A stretch of DNA of 64,000 nucleotides from contig NZ_JAATOO010000001.1 of NCBI RefSeq assembly GCF_011806575.1, positions 186,001 through 250,000 of the forward strand, in the 5' to 3' direction. The stretch is from Vibrio hepatarius (GTDB lineage: Bacteria > Pseudomonadota > Gammaproteobacteria > Enterobacterales > Vibrionaceae). Shown here in pieces: positions 37,917 through 49,400 of the stretch. The position numbers and the translations under genes are program-made. Below the pieces are notes generated by a model that was given only the letters and a program-made list of their open reading frames with translations, had not been told where the DNA came from and did not search any database. The first letter of the stretch is position 1; the number at the start of each line of letters is the position of its first letter.

Positions 37917-39665
37917 TTAGCCACCAAACTGAATGCGGTGTAACTGCGCGTAAGCACCATCTTTTTCGATCAGCGTTTGATGATCGCCACGCTCTACCAC
38001 TTCACCTTCATCGATTACCAAGATTTCATCAGCATTTTCGATAGTCGATAAGCGGTGTGCTATCACAAGTACTGTCTTATTTTTCTGCAACTCGTCCAGC
38101 GCTGACTGAATCGCTTTTTCTGATTCCGTATCCAGAGCCGAAGTGGCTTCATCAAGGATAAGTACAGGGGCGTCTCGCAACAGAGCGCGGGCAATCGCGA
38201 TACGCTGTCTTTGACCGCCAGATAAGCTTGCGCCGTTCTCACCAATCATAGTATCTAAACCGTGTTCCATTGGTTCGATGAAATCCATCGCGTACGCTAG
38301 GCGTGCCGCTTCTTCGATTTGCTCGCGGGTGTATTTATCTTCTGCTGCGTATGCAATGTTGTTGGCGATGGTGTCGTTAAACAGGTGTACGTTCTGCGAC
38401 ACTAAAGCGAAATGAGAACGCAAGTTCAGTAGTTTGAAATCACGAACGTCATGATCGTCGAGCATAATGCTGCCAGAATCGACGTCGTAGAAACGGGTGA
38501 ATAGGTTTGCAATGGTACTCTTACCCGAGCCAGAGCGACCGACGAGCGCCACGGTTTTCCCTTGAGGGATCTTGAAGCTTACGTTGCGAAGCGCCGGTTT
38601 TTCTTTACCTTGATAGGTAAAGGTCACGTCTTTCACTTCAATCTCACCACGGACATGGTCAGTTTCATAAGTGCCCGTATCTTTTTCAGTTTCAAGATCC
38701 ATTAGCGCGAACAGGGTTTGGCTCGCTGCCATACCACGTTGGAAGTCAGAGGTTACATTTGTCAGCGCTTTAAGTGGGCGCATCATACCGAACATCGCAG
38801 AGAATACGACGGTAAACGTCCCCGGAGTCAACTGGCTACGAATTTCTTCAAAGCTTGCCAAGAACAGTACGACAACCAACGCAAATGAAGCAATCAACTG
38901 AATCACAGGGTTAGCAATCGACTTAGCCGCCACCAATTTCATAGACTGTTGACGCATGCGGTTACTGACTACATCGAAACGCTGGCTTTCGATGTTTTGA
39001 CCACCGTAGCTGAGTACGACTTTATGGCCTTTTAGCATTTGTTCTGCAGATGAAGTTACGCGCCCCATCGAGTCTTGCATATTCTTTGAAATCTTACGGA
39101 AACGCTTAGAGACAAAGCCAATCGCCCAAGCGACGACAGGAGCAATGACGATCAGAACCAGCGAAAGTTGCCAACTGTTCCAAAACATCAAAATTAGCAG
39201 ACCGATAATGCTCGCACCTTCACGAACAATGCTGACTAACGCGCGACTTGTAGCACCTGCAACCTGTTCTGAATCATAAGTAATTCGAGAGAGCAAACCA
39301 CCCGTTGATTCTTTATCGAAGAATGCAACAGGCATGTGCATAAACTGCTTGAAGATGCTGCGACGCATCAACATGACTACGTTGCCGGATACCCAGCTCA
39401 AACAGTAGGAGGAGACAAATCCACTTAAACCGCGAATAACCATCATGCCGAGAATAATCAATGGGAGTACACGAAAGAAGTCAGACTCAGCGTTACCAAA
39501 ACCTTCATCAAGAAGTGGTTTAAGTAAAGACACCATGTAAGTGTCTGCGGCAGCGTTAATAATCAGAGCAACTACGGCAACCGCAAGGCCCGCTTTGTAC
39601 AGGCGGATATAGATCCACAAACGCTTAAATGTTTGTAAAGTAGTTTCGTCTTTATTCAGTGACAT
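37917..39665 (-). CDS. msbA: lipid A export permease/ATP-binding protein
   Basis: MsbA is a half-transporter that flips lipid A-core across the inner membrane. It has six membrane helices (about 1-320) and an ABC ATPase with Walker [10 protein letters not shown], signature LSGGQRQR and Walker [12 protein letters not shown]. The 582-residue length equals that of E. coli MsbA. It lies 2 bases from lpxK and 31 bases after comEC on the same strand, so it may be read both from the comEC promoter and from its own. Confidence 0.97.
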   Translation of the reverse strand: MSLNKDETTLQTFKRLWIYIRLYKAGLAVAVVALIINAAADTYMVSLLKPLLDEGFGNAESDFFRVLPLIILGMMVIRGLSGFVSSYCLSWVSGNVVMLMRRSIFKQFMHMPVAFFDKESTGGLLSRITYDSEQVAGATSRALVSIVREGASIIGLLILMFWNSWQLSLVLIVIAPVVAWAIGFVSKRFRKISKNMQDSMGRVTSSAEQMLKGHKVVLSYGGQNIESQRFDVVSNRMRQQSMKLVAAKSIANPVIQLIASFALVVVLFLASFEEIRSQLTPGTFTVVFSAMFGMMRPLKALTNVTSDFQRGMAASQTLFALMDLETEKDTGTYETDHVRGEIEVKDVTFTYQGKEKPALRNVSFKIPQGKTVALVGRSGSGKSTIANLFTRFYDVDSGSIMLDDHDVRDFKLLNLRSHFALVSQNVHLFNDTIANNIAYAAEDKYTREQIEEAARLAYAMDFIEPMEHGLDTMIGENGASLSGGQRQRIAIARALLRDAPVLILDEATSALDTESEKAIQSALDELQKNKTVLVIAHRLSTIENADEILVIDEGEVVERGDHQTLIEKDGAYAQLHRIQFGG

Positions 39666-39696
39666 AGAACTGCTTATTTTTCTTACAATAATCCGC

Positions 39697-41937
39697 CTAT
39701 TCTACCCCCTTACGTAGCATCTGCCTATACCAAGCGCCGCCTTTGCTCACCCTAAGTTGGTTCACTGAATAATGTTCTGAATAAAAGCTCACCACTATTT
39801 GCCCTGAAGTTCCGGTATCAAGCCACTCAACTTGCTGGTTTTGGTAGCGTGCAACCACCGCTGGATGAGGCAATTCCCATCGCCCGGATTTTGCGGTCGA
39901 AGCAATCGCAACTTCGGGAGAGACAGCTTCGATAAACTTCGGTACAGAAGAAGTTTTACTGCCGTGATGAGGGACAAGCAAAATGTCCGCATCCAACCCA
40001 CGCTTGCCCTGTAAGAGCAGCCATTCAGAAATCGCATCGATATCACCCGGCAACAATACCGAGTAAGGGGAGCCTTGATGACGTAACTTGATGACGCAAG
40101 ATTGCGGATTATAAGCACGCGGCACACTTTGTGGAGGCCAAAGCACATCAACAGCAATTGAGCGCCATTGCCACTCTTCCCCTCCGACACACTTGGTATT
40201 TCCTACTTCTCTCTGGCTGGTAACAAAACGTTGTGTCCCCATACGATTTACCACCGCTTGCCAATCTCCTGCGTGGTCACTATCAAAATGACTGATCACG
40301 AAGAAATCGAGTTGGCGTACACCTTTATTAATCAAGGTTGGCAATAGCACTTGCTGAGCGATACTCGAATCTCCCCAAGCGACGCCAGTGTCATAAACCA
40401 AAGCATGCTGCTCCTGTACGGCAATCACCGACAAACCATGTCCAACGTCTAGTACAATCAACTGCCAAAGCGGCTTGGGGTTCCAGTCGTATCTTACGCA
40501 TACTAAGACAACAACCTGCACAATCAGCGCCTTATGTGTTAACCATCGACTAAGAAAAACGATCAGCACCGAACAGATCAACAACTCCACTTGAGTAGCA
40601 GACAATTCGAACCATGTATGATCAGAAAGCGACGCTAGGTAAGCAACTGGCTCAAGACTAAGATTCACCAGCGGCCAAAGAAAGTTCGACTCCGAAAACA
40701 ACAGCGAACCCAGCAAGCCAAGAAAACTAAGCGGAACCACAACAAAACTAAACCAGGGTACGAAGATAAAGTTGTAAGCGATAGCACTGAGGCTGACACC
40801 ATGAAATAGCAGCGCAATCATGGGCGCCATCGCAGTGACGATAAATACTTGGACTTCTAGCGCCATTTTCCAACCGCTGCGCCGGTGTGTGTTTAACCCT
40901 AGATAAACAAAGATAATGCCGACAGCGGTCATAGATAACCAGAGGCTGACGTCCACACTGGAAAATGGCGATACCACCAGCAAAATACATAGGATAATTA
41001 ACCACTTTAACGGCATCGGAATTTGCCGCTGGCTAGTTTGGAGCAAACAAAACAGTACACACATTAATAATGCACGGCGCGTGGGAATTGAGAACCCTGC
41101 TAGCCAGGCATAAGCAACGGCAAAGGCCATCGCACAAAGCAGCGGCATTAAGTAATACCGAGCGTTTACGACAAGTGCGATACGTCCAAGCCCCCAACCA
41201 AGAGTAAACATAATCCCAATATGTAGCCCTGAGATCGCAATCAGATGGCTAAGTCCACTGGATTGTAAATTTTGCCACGTTTGCTGAGATATGTTGTGCC
41301 GCACTCCAAACAGTAGCGCTTCTATCAACCCCCTGTGTTGCAAACTTTGAATATCACTGACTAAGCGATCATATAACGTCTGTCTCAGCGAAGACTGATT
41401 AACGATAAAGAAACTGGTGGAAGGTTTGATCGACGCTCTTGCAACAACTGAACGTGAAAGCGCAAACTTTTCTGCGTCAAAGCCAACATTGTTCATTAAA
41501 CCAGCAATTGGTTTCAATGAGACTTGGGTGGTGACTTGATCGCCTATTTTCAAAGGATGTGGAGAGGTAAGCCACAAAGTTGGACGTTCAAACATGCTCA
41601 ATCTTCGTCCATTGATTGATCTAACTACAACTCTGCCCTGAAAGCCGTGACTTATTTGCTTAAAAAAGCTGTCAACCTCCGCATTTATGATAATATCCGA
41701 ACCAGTTTTAAAAAGCTTATCTGTTTGGTGGCGCAGAAGATTTCCATGAATGAGTATGACTCCACATGCGAAAGCTAAACCAATACAAACTCTTAGCGTT
41801 TTGACTTTTAGTGAAAGTGCGATTAAACCAATACAGGGAGCAATCCAACCCCAGTTTGGCAATGTAGGCCATGTGGGGGCGGTAAAAATAACGATCGCGA
41901 ACGACACAAGCGTCCAATAAATTAAGTAGAGAGTCAT
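39697..41937 (-). CDS. comEC: ComEC/Rec2 DNA internalisation channel
   Basis: ComEC moves single-stranded DNA across the inner membrane during natural transformation, in line with tfoX in the same window. The ComEC core helices (with [18 protein letters not shown] at about residue 230) are followed by a metallo-beta-lactamase domain (about 495-700). The latter has [10 protein letters not shown], the metal-like [12 protein letters not shown] segment and [11 protein letters not shown]. The open frame begins with a TTG at 41952, but the ATG at 41937, behind a GGGGG run, is more likely; that gives 746 residues. The start lies 8 bases from the divergent DUF2062 gene. Confidence 0.93.
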   Translation of the reverse strand: MTLYLIYWTLVSFAIVIFTAPTWPTLPNWGWIAPCIGLIALSLKVKTLRVCIGLAFACGVILIHGNLLRHQTDKLFKTGSDIIINAEVDSFFKQISHGFQGRVVVRSINGRRLSMFERPTLWLTSPHPLKIGDQVTTQVSLKPIAGLMNNVGFDAEKFALSRSVVARASIKPSTSFFIVNQSSLRQTLYDRLVSDIQSLQHRGLIEALLFGVRHNISQQTWQNLQSSGLSHLIAISGLHIGIMFTLGWGLGRIALVVNARYYLMPLLCAMAFAVAYAWLAGFSIPTRRALLMCVLFCLLQTSQRQIPMPLKWLIILCILLVVSPFSSVDVSLWLSMTAVGIIFVYLGLNTHRRSGWKMALEVQVFIVTAMAPMIALLFHGVSLSAIAYNFIFVPWFSFVVVPLSFLGLLGSLLFSESNFLWPLVNLSLEPVAYLASLSDHTWFELSATQVELLICSVLIVFLSRWLTHKALIVQVVVLVCVRYDWNPKPLWQLIVLDVGHGLSVIAVQEQHALVYDTGVAWGDSSIAQQVLLPTLINKGVRQLDFFVISHFDSDHAGDWQAVVNRMGTQRFVTSQREVGNTKCVGGEEWQWRSIAVDVLWPPQSVPRAYNPQSCVIKLRHQGSPYSVLLPGDIDAISEWLLLQGKRGLDADILLVPHHGSKTSSVPKFIEAVSPEVAIASTAKSGRWELPHPAVVARYQNQQVEWLDTGTSGQIVVSFYSEHYSVNQLRVSKGGAWYRQMLRKGVE

Positions 41938-41945
41938 TTTCCCCC

Positions 41946-42476
41946 ATGCCAAGAAAGTTCATAAAACGCTTTATGCCTGACCACGAAGTAATCAAGCGTC
42001 AGAAGGCATTAAAGATTTTTGGCAATGTGCTATACAACCCCAACTTATGGTGTCTGAACCGCCGTTCAGCGGCTGGTGCATTTGCTGTTGGGTTATTTAT
42101 GGCGTTTGTACCGCTTCCAAGCCAAATGATCATGTCAGCCGGGCTAGCTATTGTGTGTGGCGTAAACCTACCTCTCTCCGTCGCGCTAGTTTGGGTCAGC
42201 AACCCAATCACCATGCCAGTCCTGTTCTATTTTGCGTACAAGATTGGCGCCTGGGTAATGCACGTACCACCGCAACCTTTCCACTTTGAGCTTTCCTGGG
42301 AATTTATCGTCCAACAAATGAACACCATTGGCCCACCGTTTTTACTCGGGTGTATGATTTGCGGTTTGGTTTCCGCCATGCTGGGCTATTTTGGCATTAA
42401 AGCACTATGGCGCTACTCAGTGGTTCGTAGTTGGCAGAAACGCAAAATCAGATTAGGCGGACTGCTTAAGAAGTAA
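41946..42476 (+). CDS. DUF2062 family membrane protein
   Basis: A 176-residue inner-membrane protein of the DUF2062 family, with about three hydrophobic segments. Family landmarks are the LWCLNRRSAAGAFAVGLF segment (residues 34-51) and WVSNPITMPVLFYFAYKIG (residues 83-101). Function unknown. The ATG at 41946 gives the longest product; its ribosome site is poor, and because comEC begins 8 bases away on the other strand, each gene's promoter must lie in the other's coding sequence. A terminator follows at 42544. Confidence 0.82.
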   Translation: MPRKFIKRFMPDHEVIKRQKALKIFGNVLYNPNLWCLNRRSAAGAFAVGLFMAFVPLPSQMIMSAGLAIVCGVNLPLSVALVWVSNPITMPVLFYFAYKIGAWVMHVPPQPFHFELSWEFIVQQMNTIGPPFLLGCMICGLVSAMLGYFGIKALWRYSVVRSWQKRKIRLGGLLKK

Positions 42477-42543
42477 AGTTGGCGCTGTATAGATTTGAGT
42501 TGAGTTAACGTCAGAGTGTAACTGAGCTGATAAACAAGTATGA

Positions 42544-42568
42544 AAAAAGGACCGTGATGGTCCTTTTT
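42544..42568. terminator. bidirectional terminator DUF2062 gene / lolE
   Basis: 10-bp stem AAAAAGGACC / GGTCCTTTTT with a 5-base loop, between convergent genes. Confidence 0.9.
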
Positions 42569-42588
42569 GCGTTTTGAGGTGGTATGCG

Positions 42589-43833
42589 TTACTTGGAACT
42601 AAGTACCGCAGCCGGGTTAAGCTTACTCGCTCGAGAGGCAGGATACCAAGTCGCCAGTAGACTAAGAACAATCGCAGTCGAAGAGACCAACACCACATCT
42701 GCCACATTGACTTGAGACGGTAAGAAATCAACAAAGTATATGTCACCAGACAAAAACTTATGCCCGATTAAACGCTCCAATGCTGAGATTATCTGCGTCA
42801 GATTCAACGCAACCGCGACGCCAATCACACTACCGACCAAACTGCCGAGTACACCCGAGAATACGCCTTGCCAAACGAAGATTCGTTTCACCAGACCGTC
42901 CGTTGCGCCCATTGTACGTAAGATGGCGATTTCAGATGCGCGGTCTTTGACAGCCATCATCAGAGTTGACACGATATTAAAACTCGCCACTCCGATCACC
43001 AGCACCATGACTAAATACATAATGGTTCTTACTAACTGAATGTCTCGGTACAAGAACCCGTACTTCTGCTGCCAGCTACGCAGATAAACATAGACATCTA
43101 GAGTGTTGCCCGACTCGCGTATAATTTGTGTTGCATTTAGCACGTCAGAGACTTTCAGCGATACACCCGTCACGCCTTGGTTCAACTTCGCGTATTGCTG
43201 AGCGTCTGCCAACGGCACTAACGCAAGGTTGTGGTCAATCTGGCCATTTAACGTCAACAATCCTGCGACTTGAACTCGCACACGTTTTGGTGCTTGAACC
43301 TTGCTGGTTGAGCCCATAGAAGGAATCATCAAGGTTAGATAATCCCCTTGTTCAACACCCAATAAACTCGCCACGCCTTGACCTAGAATGACTTGCTTAG
43401 ATCCCGCAGCGAAGTTATTCCACACATCACGTTCGATGTACTGGTTGAGATTAGAGACTTTTTCTTCTTGCGCTGGGTCAACGCCACGCACCTCGATCGC
43501 TTTAAGTTGTGAGCCTTTCTCTGCCAAAGCCGTCAACCTGACATAAGGTGCCGCCGCTTCGACCTCTGGATGCTTTTCGGCTTGATTGACGACCGACTGC
43601 CAGTCAAGAATCGGTTCTTTCACACCTTCAAACTCACCATGTGAAATGACCGAGAGCACACGGTCTTTCAGCTCACGCTCAAAGCCATTCATCGCAGAGA
43701 GACCGATGATGATCACCGCGACGCCAACCATAATACCCAACGTAGAAGAGAGCGAAATGAACGACACCATTTTGTTACGCTGTTTCGCGCGACTAAAACG
43801 TCGACCGATAAATAATGAAAGAGAAGAGAACAA
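42589..43833 (-). CDS. lolE: lipoprotein-releasing ABC transporter permease LolE
   Basis: LolE forms the LolCDE complex that extracts outer-membrane lipoproteins from the inner membrane and hands them to LolA. The 414-residue protein has one N-terminal membrane helix, a large periplasmic domain (about 45-265) and three C-terminal helices, the FtsX/MacB-type layout. It follows E. coli LolE closely (SLFIGRRFSRAK and GLSAMNGFERELKDRVLS at the front; FLPSQVNVADV at the back). It starts at TTG, one base after the lolD stop, behind a strong GGGGAGG site 6 bases away. Confidence 0.96.
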   Translation of the reverse strand: MFSSLSLFIGRRFSRAKQRNKMVSFISLSSTLGIMVGVAVIIIGLSAMNGFERELKDRVLSVISHGEFEGVKEPILDWQSVVNQAEKHPEVEAAAPYVRLTALAEKGSQLKAIEVRGVDPAQEEKVSNLNQYIERDVWNNFAAGSKQVILGQGVASLLGVEQGDYLTLMIPSMGSTSKVQAPKRVRVQVAGLLTLNGQIDHNLALVPLADAQQYAKLNQGVTGVSLKVSDVLNATQIIRESGNTLDVYVYLRSWQQKYGFLYRDIQLVRTIMYLVMVLVIGVASFNIVSTLMMAVKDRASEIAILRTMGATDGLVKRIFVWQGVFSGVLGSLVGSVIGVAVALNLTQIISALERLIGHKFLSGDIYFVDFLPSQVNVADVVLVSSTAIVLSLLATWYPASRASKLNPAAVLSSK

Positions 43834-43834
43834 C

Positions 43835-44521
43835 TTACGCCTCCCCTACATTGAGCAGCAACCCATCTTGCATATGTAGTTGTCGGTCCATCTTCGCTGC
43901 TAACTCACCATCGTGGGTCACGACTAAAAAGGCAGTCCCAGACTCTTTATTCAACTCACGCATCAGATCGTAGATCGCTAGTGCTGTTTTGTGGTCCAAG
44001 TTACCAGTCGGCTCATCTGCTAGTACCAATGCTGGGCTATTCACCAGCGCGCGTGCAATTGCCACTCGTTGTCTTTCACCGCCTGATAACTCTGATGGAC
44101 GGTGGTCGATTCGATGACTCAAACCCACTTTATCCAACAGGACTTTGGCTTTTTCTTTCGCCGCTCCTGTTCTCATGCCACCAATCAATAGTGGCATTGC
44201 AACATTTTCTAGCGCGCTGAAGTCAGCCAAAAGATGGTGGAACTGATAGACGAACCCCAAGTGTTGGTTACGAATCTTTGCCTGTTTATTAGAACTTAGC
44301 GCCGACAACTCATCGCCAAGAAAAGTGACATGACCTTCGGTCGCATCATCAAGCGCACCTAAAATATGCAGTAAGGTGCTTTTGCCCGAACCCGACGAGC
44401 CGATGATCGACGCCAACTCACCTTCTTTCAGTTCAAAACTCACACCTTTTAATACCTGAGTATCGAGTGTCCCTTCGCGGTATGTTTTACAAATATTGTG
44501 ACACTGTAGAAGGTTACTCAT
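43835..44521 (-). CDS. lolD: lipoprotein-releasing ABC transporter ATPase LolD
   Basis: The 228-residue ATPase of LolCDE. Walker A is GSSGSGKST (about residues 41-49), the signature is LSGGERQR, Walker B is [12 protein letters not shown] and the switch His is in VVTHDGEL. Its start lies inside the lolC 3' end (8-base overlap) and its stop is one base from the lolE start, so the three genes are translationally coupled. Confidence 0.97.
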   Translation of the reverse strand: MSNLLQCHNICKTYREGTLDTQVLKGVSFELKEGELASIIGSSGSGKSTLLHILGALDDATEGHVTFLGDELSALSSNKQAKIRNQHLGFVYQFHHLLADFSALENVAMPLLIGGMRTGAAKEKAKVLLDKVGLSHRIDHRPSELSGGERQRVAIARALVNSPALVLADEPTGNLDHKTALAIYDLMRELNKESGTAFLVVTHDGELAAKMDRQLHMQDGLLLNVGEA

Positions 44522-45722
44522 ATCTCAAAGCCTCAGCTGGTTTTACAGAAGATGCACGGTAAGAAGGAAAAAGTGTCGCGAGTAAGCTAAGTGCAATTGC
44601 CAATACTACGACCACCACGATTTGAATCGGGTTAATTAAAACAGGTAGTTGTCCGCCAACAGAGAATAGTGCGACACCCGCACTTTCCAGTAACGTGTTG
44701 AGGTTGTTCGCCAAAAGCACTCCCAGCGTGCCGCCGATCAATGCGCCCATCACACCACTACTCGCGCCTTGAACCATAAAGATGGCAAGAACTTGTTTGT
44801 CCGTCATGCCTTGAGTTTTTAATATCGCGACTTCTGCCTGCTTCTCCATCACCACCATGATAAGCGCAGAAATGATGTTAAACGCAGCAACCCCGATAAT
44901 AAGTCCCAGCATCAGCCCCATCATGTTCTTCTCCATACGTACAGCCTGGAAAAGTTCGCCACGTTGGTCACGCCAGTCTTGCCACTTCCAACCTTGAGGT
45001 AAATCGGCTTCACTCAACTCAGAAACTACAAACGGGTCAGCGAAAAACAAACGCCAGCCCGTCATCGTGTCACTTTTCAGTCTCAATAAGCGCGCTGCAT
45101 CGTCGATATGCGTCAGCATTAACTGGCCATCCACATCGGAGCCCGTATTGTAGATGCCAGCAACGGTAAACATACGTTGGCTCGGGATTCGCCCTAACGG
45201 TGTAAACTGGCTGGCGCTGGTTACCATCAGCCTGACTTTGTCGCCTATCGACACCCCCATATTGCGTGCCAAAGTATGACCAAGAAACACCTGATATTTA
45301 CCCGCTTGCATGTTCGTCAATCGGCCAGCAATTAAGTGCTGCTCAATGGGGTCATGGTCGCTAGGCTTAATCCCAATCAGCAAACCTGCCGTTAGTTGTG
45401 ATGAGCTTTGAATAACGGCTTCACTCTGAACTATAGGTTCAGGATGCGCCGCGCTCGATAAGTTTTGTATAAACTGAGGCGCTTGTTCCGTTCTCGTTGT
45501 TTTGCCGCCCTCTTGAGAAACAATCGCTTGTGGAAGTACGCCGAGGATGCGTCCTTTAAGCTGCGCTTCAAACCCATTCATTACCGATAGCACGGTAACC
45601 AGAGACATCACCCCGATGGTGATACCCGCTGTAGACATATAAGAAACAAATCGACTGAATCTATCACCGGAACGTCCACGCAAATAACGTAGCCCGATAA
45701 AAGCCGAAATCGGATGAAACAT
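44514..45722 (-). CDS. lolC: lipoprotein-releasing ABC transporter permease LolC
   Basis: A 402-residue permease of LolCDE with the same layout as LolE (N-terminal helix about 25-48, periplasmic domain, three C-terminal helices). The start [21 protein letters not shown] and [18 protein letters not shown] are typical of LolC, the subunit that binds LolA through its periplasmic domain. It is the first gene of lolCDE, divergent from the PilZ protein gene across 164 bases that must hold both promoters. Confidence 0.96.
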   Translation of the reverse strand: MFHPISAFIGLRYLRGRSGDRFSRFVSYMSTAGITIGVMSLVTVLSVMNGFEAQLKGRILGVLPQAIVSQEGGKTTRTEQAPQFIQNLSSAAHPEPIVQSEAVIQSSSQLTAGLLIGIKPSDHDPIEQHLIAGRLTNMQAGKYQVFLGHTLARNMGVSIGDKVRLMVTSASQFTPLGRIPSQRMFTVAGIYNTGSDVDGQLMLTHIDDAARLLRLKSDTMTGWRLFFADPFVVSELSEADLPQGWKWQDWRDQRGELFQAVRMEKNMMGLMLGLIIGVAAFNIISALIMVVMEKQAEVAILKTQGMTDKQVLAIFMVQGASSGVMGALIGGTLGVLLANNLNTLLESAGVALFSVGGQLPVLINPIQIVVVVVLAIALSLLATLFPSYRASSVKPAEALRYE

Positions 45723-45886
45723 AAAATAGACCGTTAACGTTTGATAGCTGCTAATGTACCGATTTATAACGGGTGGGTGTAGCCCTTATTTGCTAATTAC
45801 ACGTCAAAATGTGTGATAAACAATGACATACCTTGATTAGTTGCTTCGTATGGCGATAATCAGAAGATTAAAGAAGGAAATTTCAC

Positions 45887-46453
45887 ATGTCTGATCAAGA
45901 ATACTTTAGCGTCCACCATAAAATGACGATTAACGTCGAACCATTAGCAATGGGCGAGTCATTCCCTTCTTACGATCAGTTTGAAAGTGAAATACCCGCC
46001 CCTTTCTTGGTTGCGAGTGAGTTCAGTAATCTTGATTTACTCAACGACAAAGCACGCGCCGAACTCAATAGCGGCGAACTAAAACACGTCATAGAGCTAC
46101 TTGATACACAGAACGCCAAGTTGAACTTACTGCTGACCTTTATGCTGTCACAACAAGACGACGCAACACTTAGATTTAAAACCACTTCATTTGGTGCGAG
46201 TCAATTTAGTTTCCTCGCTCAAGAGCCGCTGCCTGTTGATGCTAAAGTCCGCTTAAAATTGTTTTTAGACCGACCAGCCGCAGCCATTTATAGCTACGGC
46301 CATGTCATCGCATGCGAAGCTCAAGACGAACAACATCTAGTGACCGTGAAATATGACCTGTTACGAGATATGGATGAAGACCTGTTAATTAAAGCCGCGC
46401 TTTACCAACAGCAAAAAATCCTACGTCAGCGTTCACTAAACCGAGACAAATAA
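45887..46453 (+). CDS. plzB: PilZ domain protein, PlzB-like
   Basis: A 188-residue protein that occupies the place of V. cholerae plzB, between lolC and mfd. A helical N-terminal half (about 1-95) is followed by a PilZ-like barrel (about 95-170). The canonical cyclic di-GMP motifs RxxxR and D/N-x-S-x-x-G are not intact: the second is represented by GASQFSF and no clear RxxxR precedes it. It may therefore bind cyclic di-GMP poorly or bind something else. An AAGAAGGAAATTTCAC ribosome site precedes the ATG. mfd starts 11 bases after its stop. Confidence 0.75.
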   Translation: MSDQEYFSVHHKMTINVEPLAMGESFPSYDQFESEIPAPFLVASEFSNLDLLNDKARAELNSGELKHVIELLDTQNAKLNLLLTFMLSQQDDATLRFKTTSFGASQFSFLAQEPLPVDAKVRLKLFLDRPAAAIYSYGHVIACEAQDEQHLVTVKYDLLRDMDEDLLIKAALYQQQKILRQRSLNRDK

Positions 46454-46464
46454 ACCTGTTTTCT

Positions 46465-49400
46465 ATGTCCGATACTACTCTTTTAAAACTGGCGAGCCCA
46501 ACAGGTGTTGGCGACAAAAAATTCGTCGGTAATCTCCAAGGCGCAAGCCTAGCGTTGGCCATTGCTGAATTAGCTGACCAACATTCAAGCCATACCTTAC
46601 TCGCGGTACCTGACCCACAAACTGCGCTCAAACTGTTGCAAGAAATTGAACAGTTTACACACCAAGAAGTCGCGCTTTTCCCTGACTGGGAAACTCTGCC
46701 GTACGATAATTTTTCTCCGCATCAGGAGATCATTTCTGACCGTATCGCCAGATTATATCAACTGCCGACGCAGACCAACGGTATCACGATAGTCCCGGTC
46801 AGCACCCTACTACAGCGCCAATCGCCGCGTGAGTTTCTGATGCAGCACACTTTGATGGTCAAAGTGGGCGACTTGTATTCGCTAGATAAACTGCGCATTC
46901 AGTTGGAGAAATCAGGCTATCGACACGTCGACCAAGTGTTTGGTCCGGGTGAGTACGCAAGCCGTGGTTCAATTTTAGATCTATTCCCGATGGGCTCGAA
47001 CGCTCCCTTCCGCATCGACTTCTTCGATGATGAAATCGACACCATTCGTACTTTTGATCCTGAGAACCAACGCTCAATCGACGATGTAAAAGAAATCCGT
47101 TTGCTACCAGCGCACGAATTTCCAACCAGTGAAGCCGCAATTGAAGATTTCCGAATCCGTTGGCGTCAACGTTTCGAAGCTCGCCGAGAGCCTGAATCCG
47201 TCTATATGCAGGTTTCCAAAGGCACATGGCCCGCAGGTATTGAGTATTGGCAACCGCTATTTTTCGAGCAAACCGAAACTCTATTCGACTACATTACCGA
47301 TGACAGCCAGCTGATTACCGTCGGTGATATTGAAGCATCGATTGACAACTTCTTAGCCGACGTCGATTACCGTTACGATCAACGTAAAGTTGACCCGCTA
47401 CGCCCGTTACTTCCACCAGAAGAACTGTGGCTGAAAAAAGATGAGCTGTTCGGTAAATTCAAATCACTGCCACAGTTACAGCTTTCGATTGAGCCTATCT
47501 CAGAGAAGCAAGGCCGCAATAACGCCAGCATCCAAGCACTTTCTGACCTTGCCGTTCAACACCAGAACAAAGAGCCGATGGCGGCACTGAGAAAGTTCAG
47601 TGAAAGTTACACCGGTAAGATCATTTTTTCAGTCGAATCGGAAGGTCGACGCGAAGCGCTGTTAGAGCTATTGCAACCGATTAAACTGCGCCCTAAAGCT
47701 TGCGATGACTTTACCTCAGCACTAAAAGCCAAAGATAAGTTCACGCTTATCCTCGGTGCTGCGGAGCACGGTTTCTTATACGGTGATGATCACCTTGCAT
47801 TGATATGTGAAAGTGATTTGCTCGGTGACCGCGTCATCCAACGCCGCAGAAAAGACCGCAAAGCGACTAACAGCGATGCGGTTATTCGTAACCTTGCAGA
47901 GCTAAAGCCAGGTCAACCTGTAGTGCATATCGACCACGGTATTGGTCGCTACATTGGTTTACAGACATTGGAAGCGGGCGGCATGACAACCGAATACGTC
48001 ACGCTCGAATACCAAAACGAAGCGAAACTTTATGTCCCTGTTGCCTCATTAAACCTGATTAGCCGCTATTCTGGTGGGGCAGAAGACGCTGCACCTATTC
48101 ACAAACTGGGTGGCGAAGCATGGGCAAAAGCACGACGTAAAGCGGCGGAAAAAGTACGCGATGTGGCAGCGGAACTGTTAGACGTTTACGCCAAGCGCGA
48201 ACTCAAACCGGGCTACAAATTCGCGCTCGACAGGGGTCAATACGCGACATTCAAATCGGGTTTCCCATTTGAAGAAACCGACGATCAGTCAATGGCGATC
48301 AACGCCGTCATGTCAGACATGTGCCAAGCCAAAGCCATGGACCGTTTGGTTTGTGGTGATGTGGGCTTTGGTAAGACCGAAGTGGCGATGCGCGCGGCAT
48401 TCTTAGCGACCGACAATGGTAAGCAAGTCGCGGTGCTTGTCCCGACCACACTACTCGCACAGCAACACTTTGAGAACTTCCGTGACCGTTTTGCCAACTT
48501 GCCTATCCGAGTCGAAGTGCTTTCACGCTTTAAGTCTGCAAAAGAGCAAAAGCAAGTCATGCAGGATGTTGAAGATGGCAAAGTGGATATTGTCGTAGGT
48601 ACTCACAAGTTGCTGTCAAACGACATCAAGTTTAAAGATCTTGGCTTGTTGATCGTCGATGAAGAGCATCGCTTTGGCGTACGCCAAAAAGAGAAAATGA
48701 AAGCAATGCGCGCCGACGTCGACATTCTCACGCTGACAGCGACGCCAATCCCAAGAACGCTGAATATGGCCATGAGTGGCATGCGAGACCTCTCGATTAT
48801 TGCCACTCCACCAGCGAGACGTTTAGCAATCAAAACCTTTGTGCGTCAGCGAGAAGACGCGGTAATTCGCGAAGCGGTACTGCGTGAAATCATGCGTGGT
48901 GGTCAGGTTTACTTCCTGCACAACCAAGTCGAAACTATCGACAAAGTGGCGGCAGATTTGGAGAAGTTAATCCCTGAAGCGCGTATTACGGTAGCGCACG
49001 GGCAAATGCGTGAGCGCGAACTAGAGCGCATCATGAACGATTTCTATCACCAACGCTTTAACGTTCTGGTTTGTACCACAATTATTGAAACTGGTATCGA
49101 CGTACCAACCGCCAATACCATCATCATGGATCGCGCAGATAACCTTGGTCTGGCTCAGCTACACCAATTGCGTGGTCGTGTGGGTCGTTCTCACCACCAA
49201 GCTTACGCCTACCTACTCACGCCACATCCGAAAGCGATGACTAAGGACGCAATTAAACGTCTTGATGCGATCGCCTCTTTGGAAGACCTAGGCGCAGGGT
49301 TCACGCTCGCAACACACGATCTAGAAATCCGCGGTGCAGGGGAACTCCTTGGCGACGAGCAGAGCGGCCAAATCCAATCGGTCGGTTTCACCTTGTACAT

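Noticed and set aside
41946..42200. CRP-S (Sxy/TfoX-dependent) site in front of comEC
   Set aside because: No TGCGA-N6-TCGCA-like palindrome was found in the adjacent part of the DUF2062 gene.
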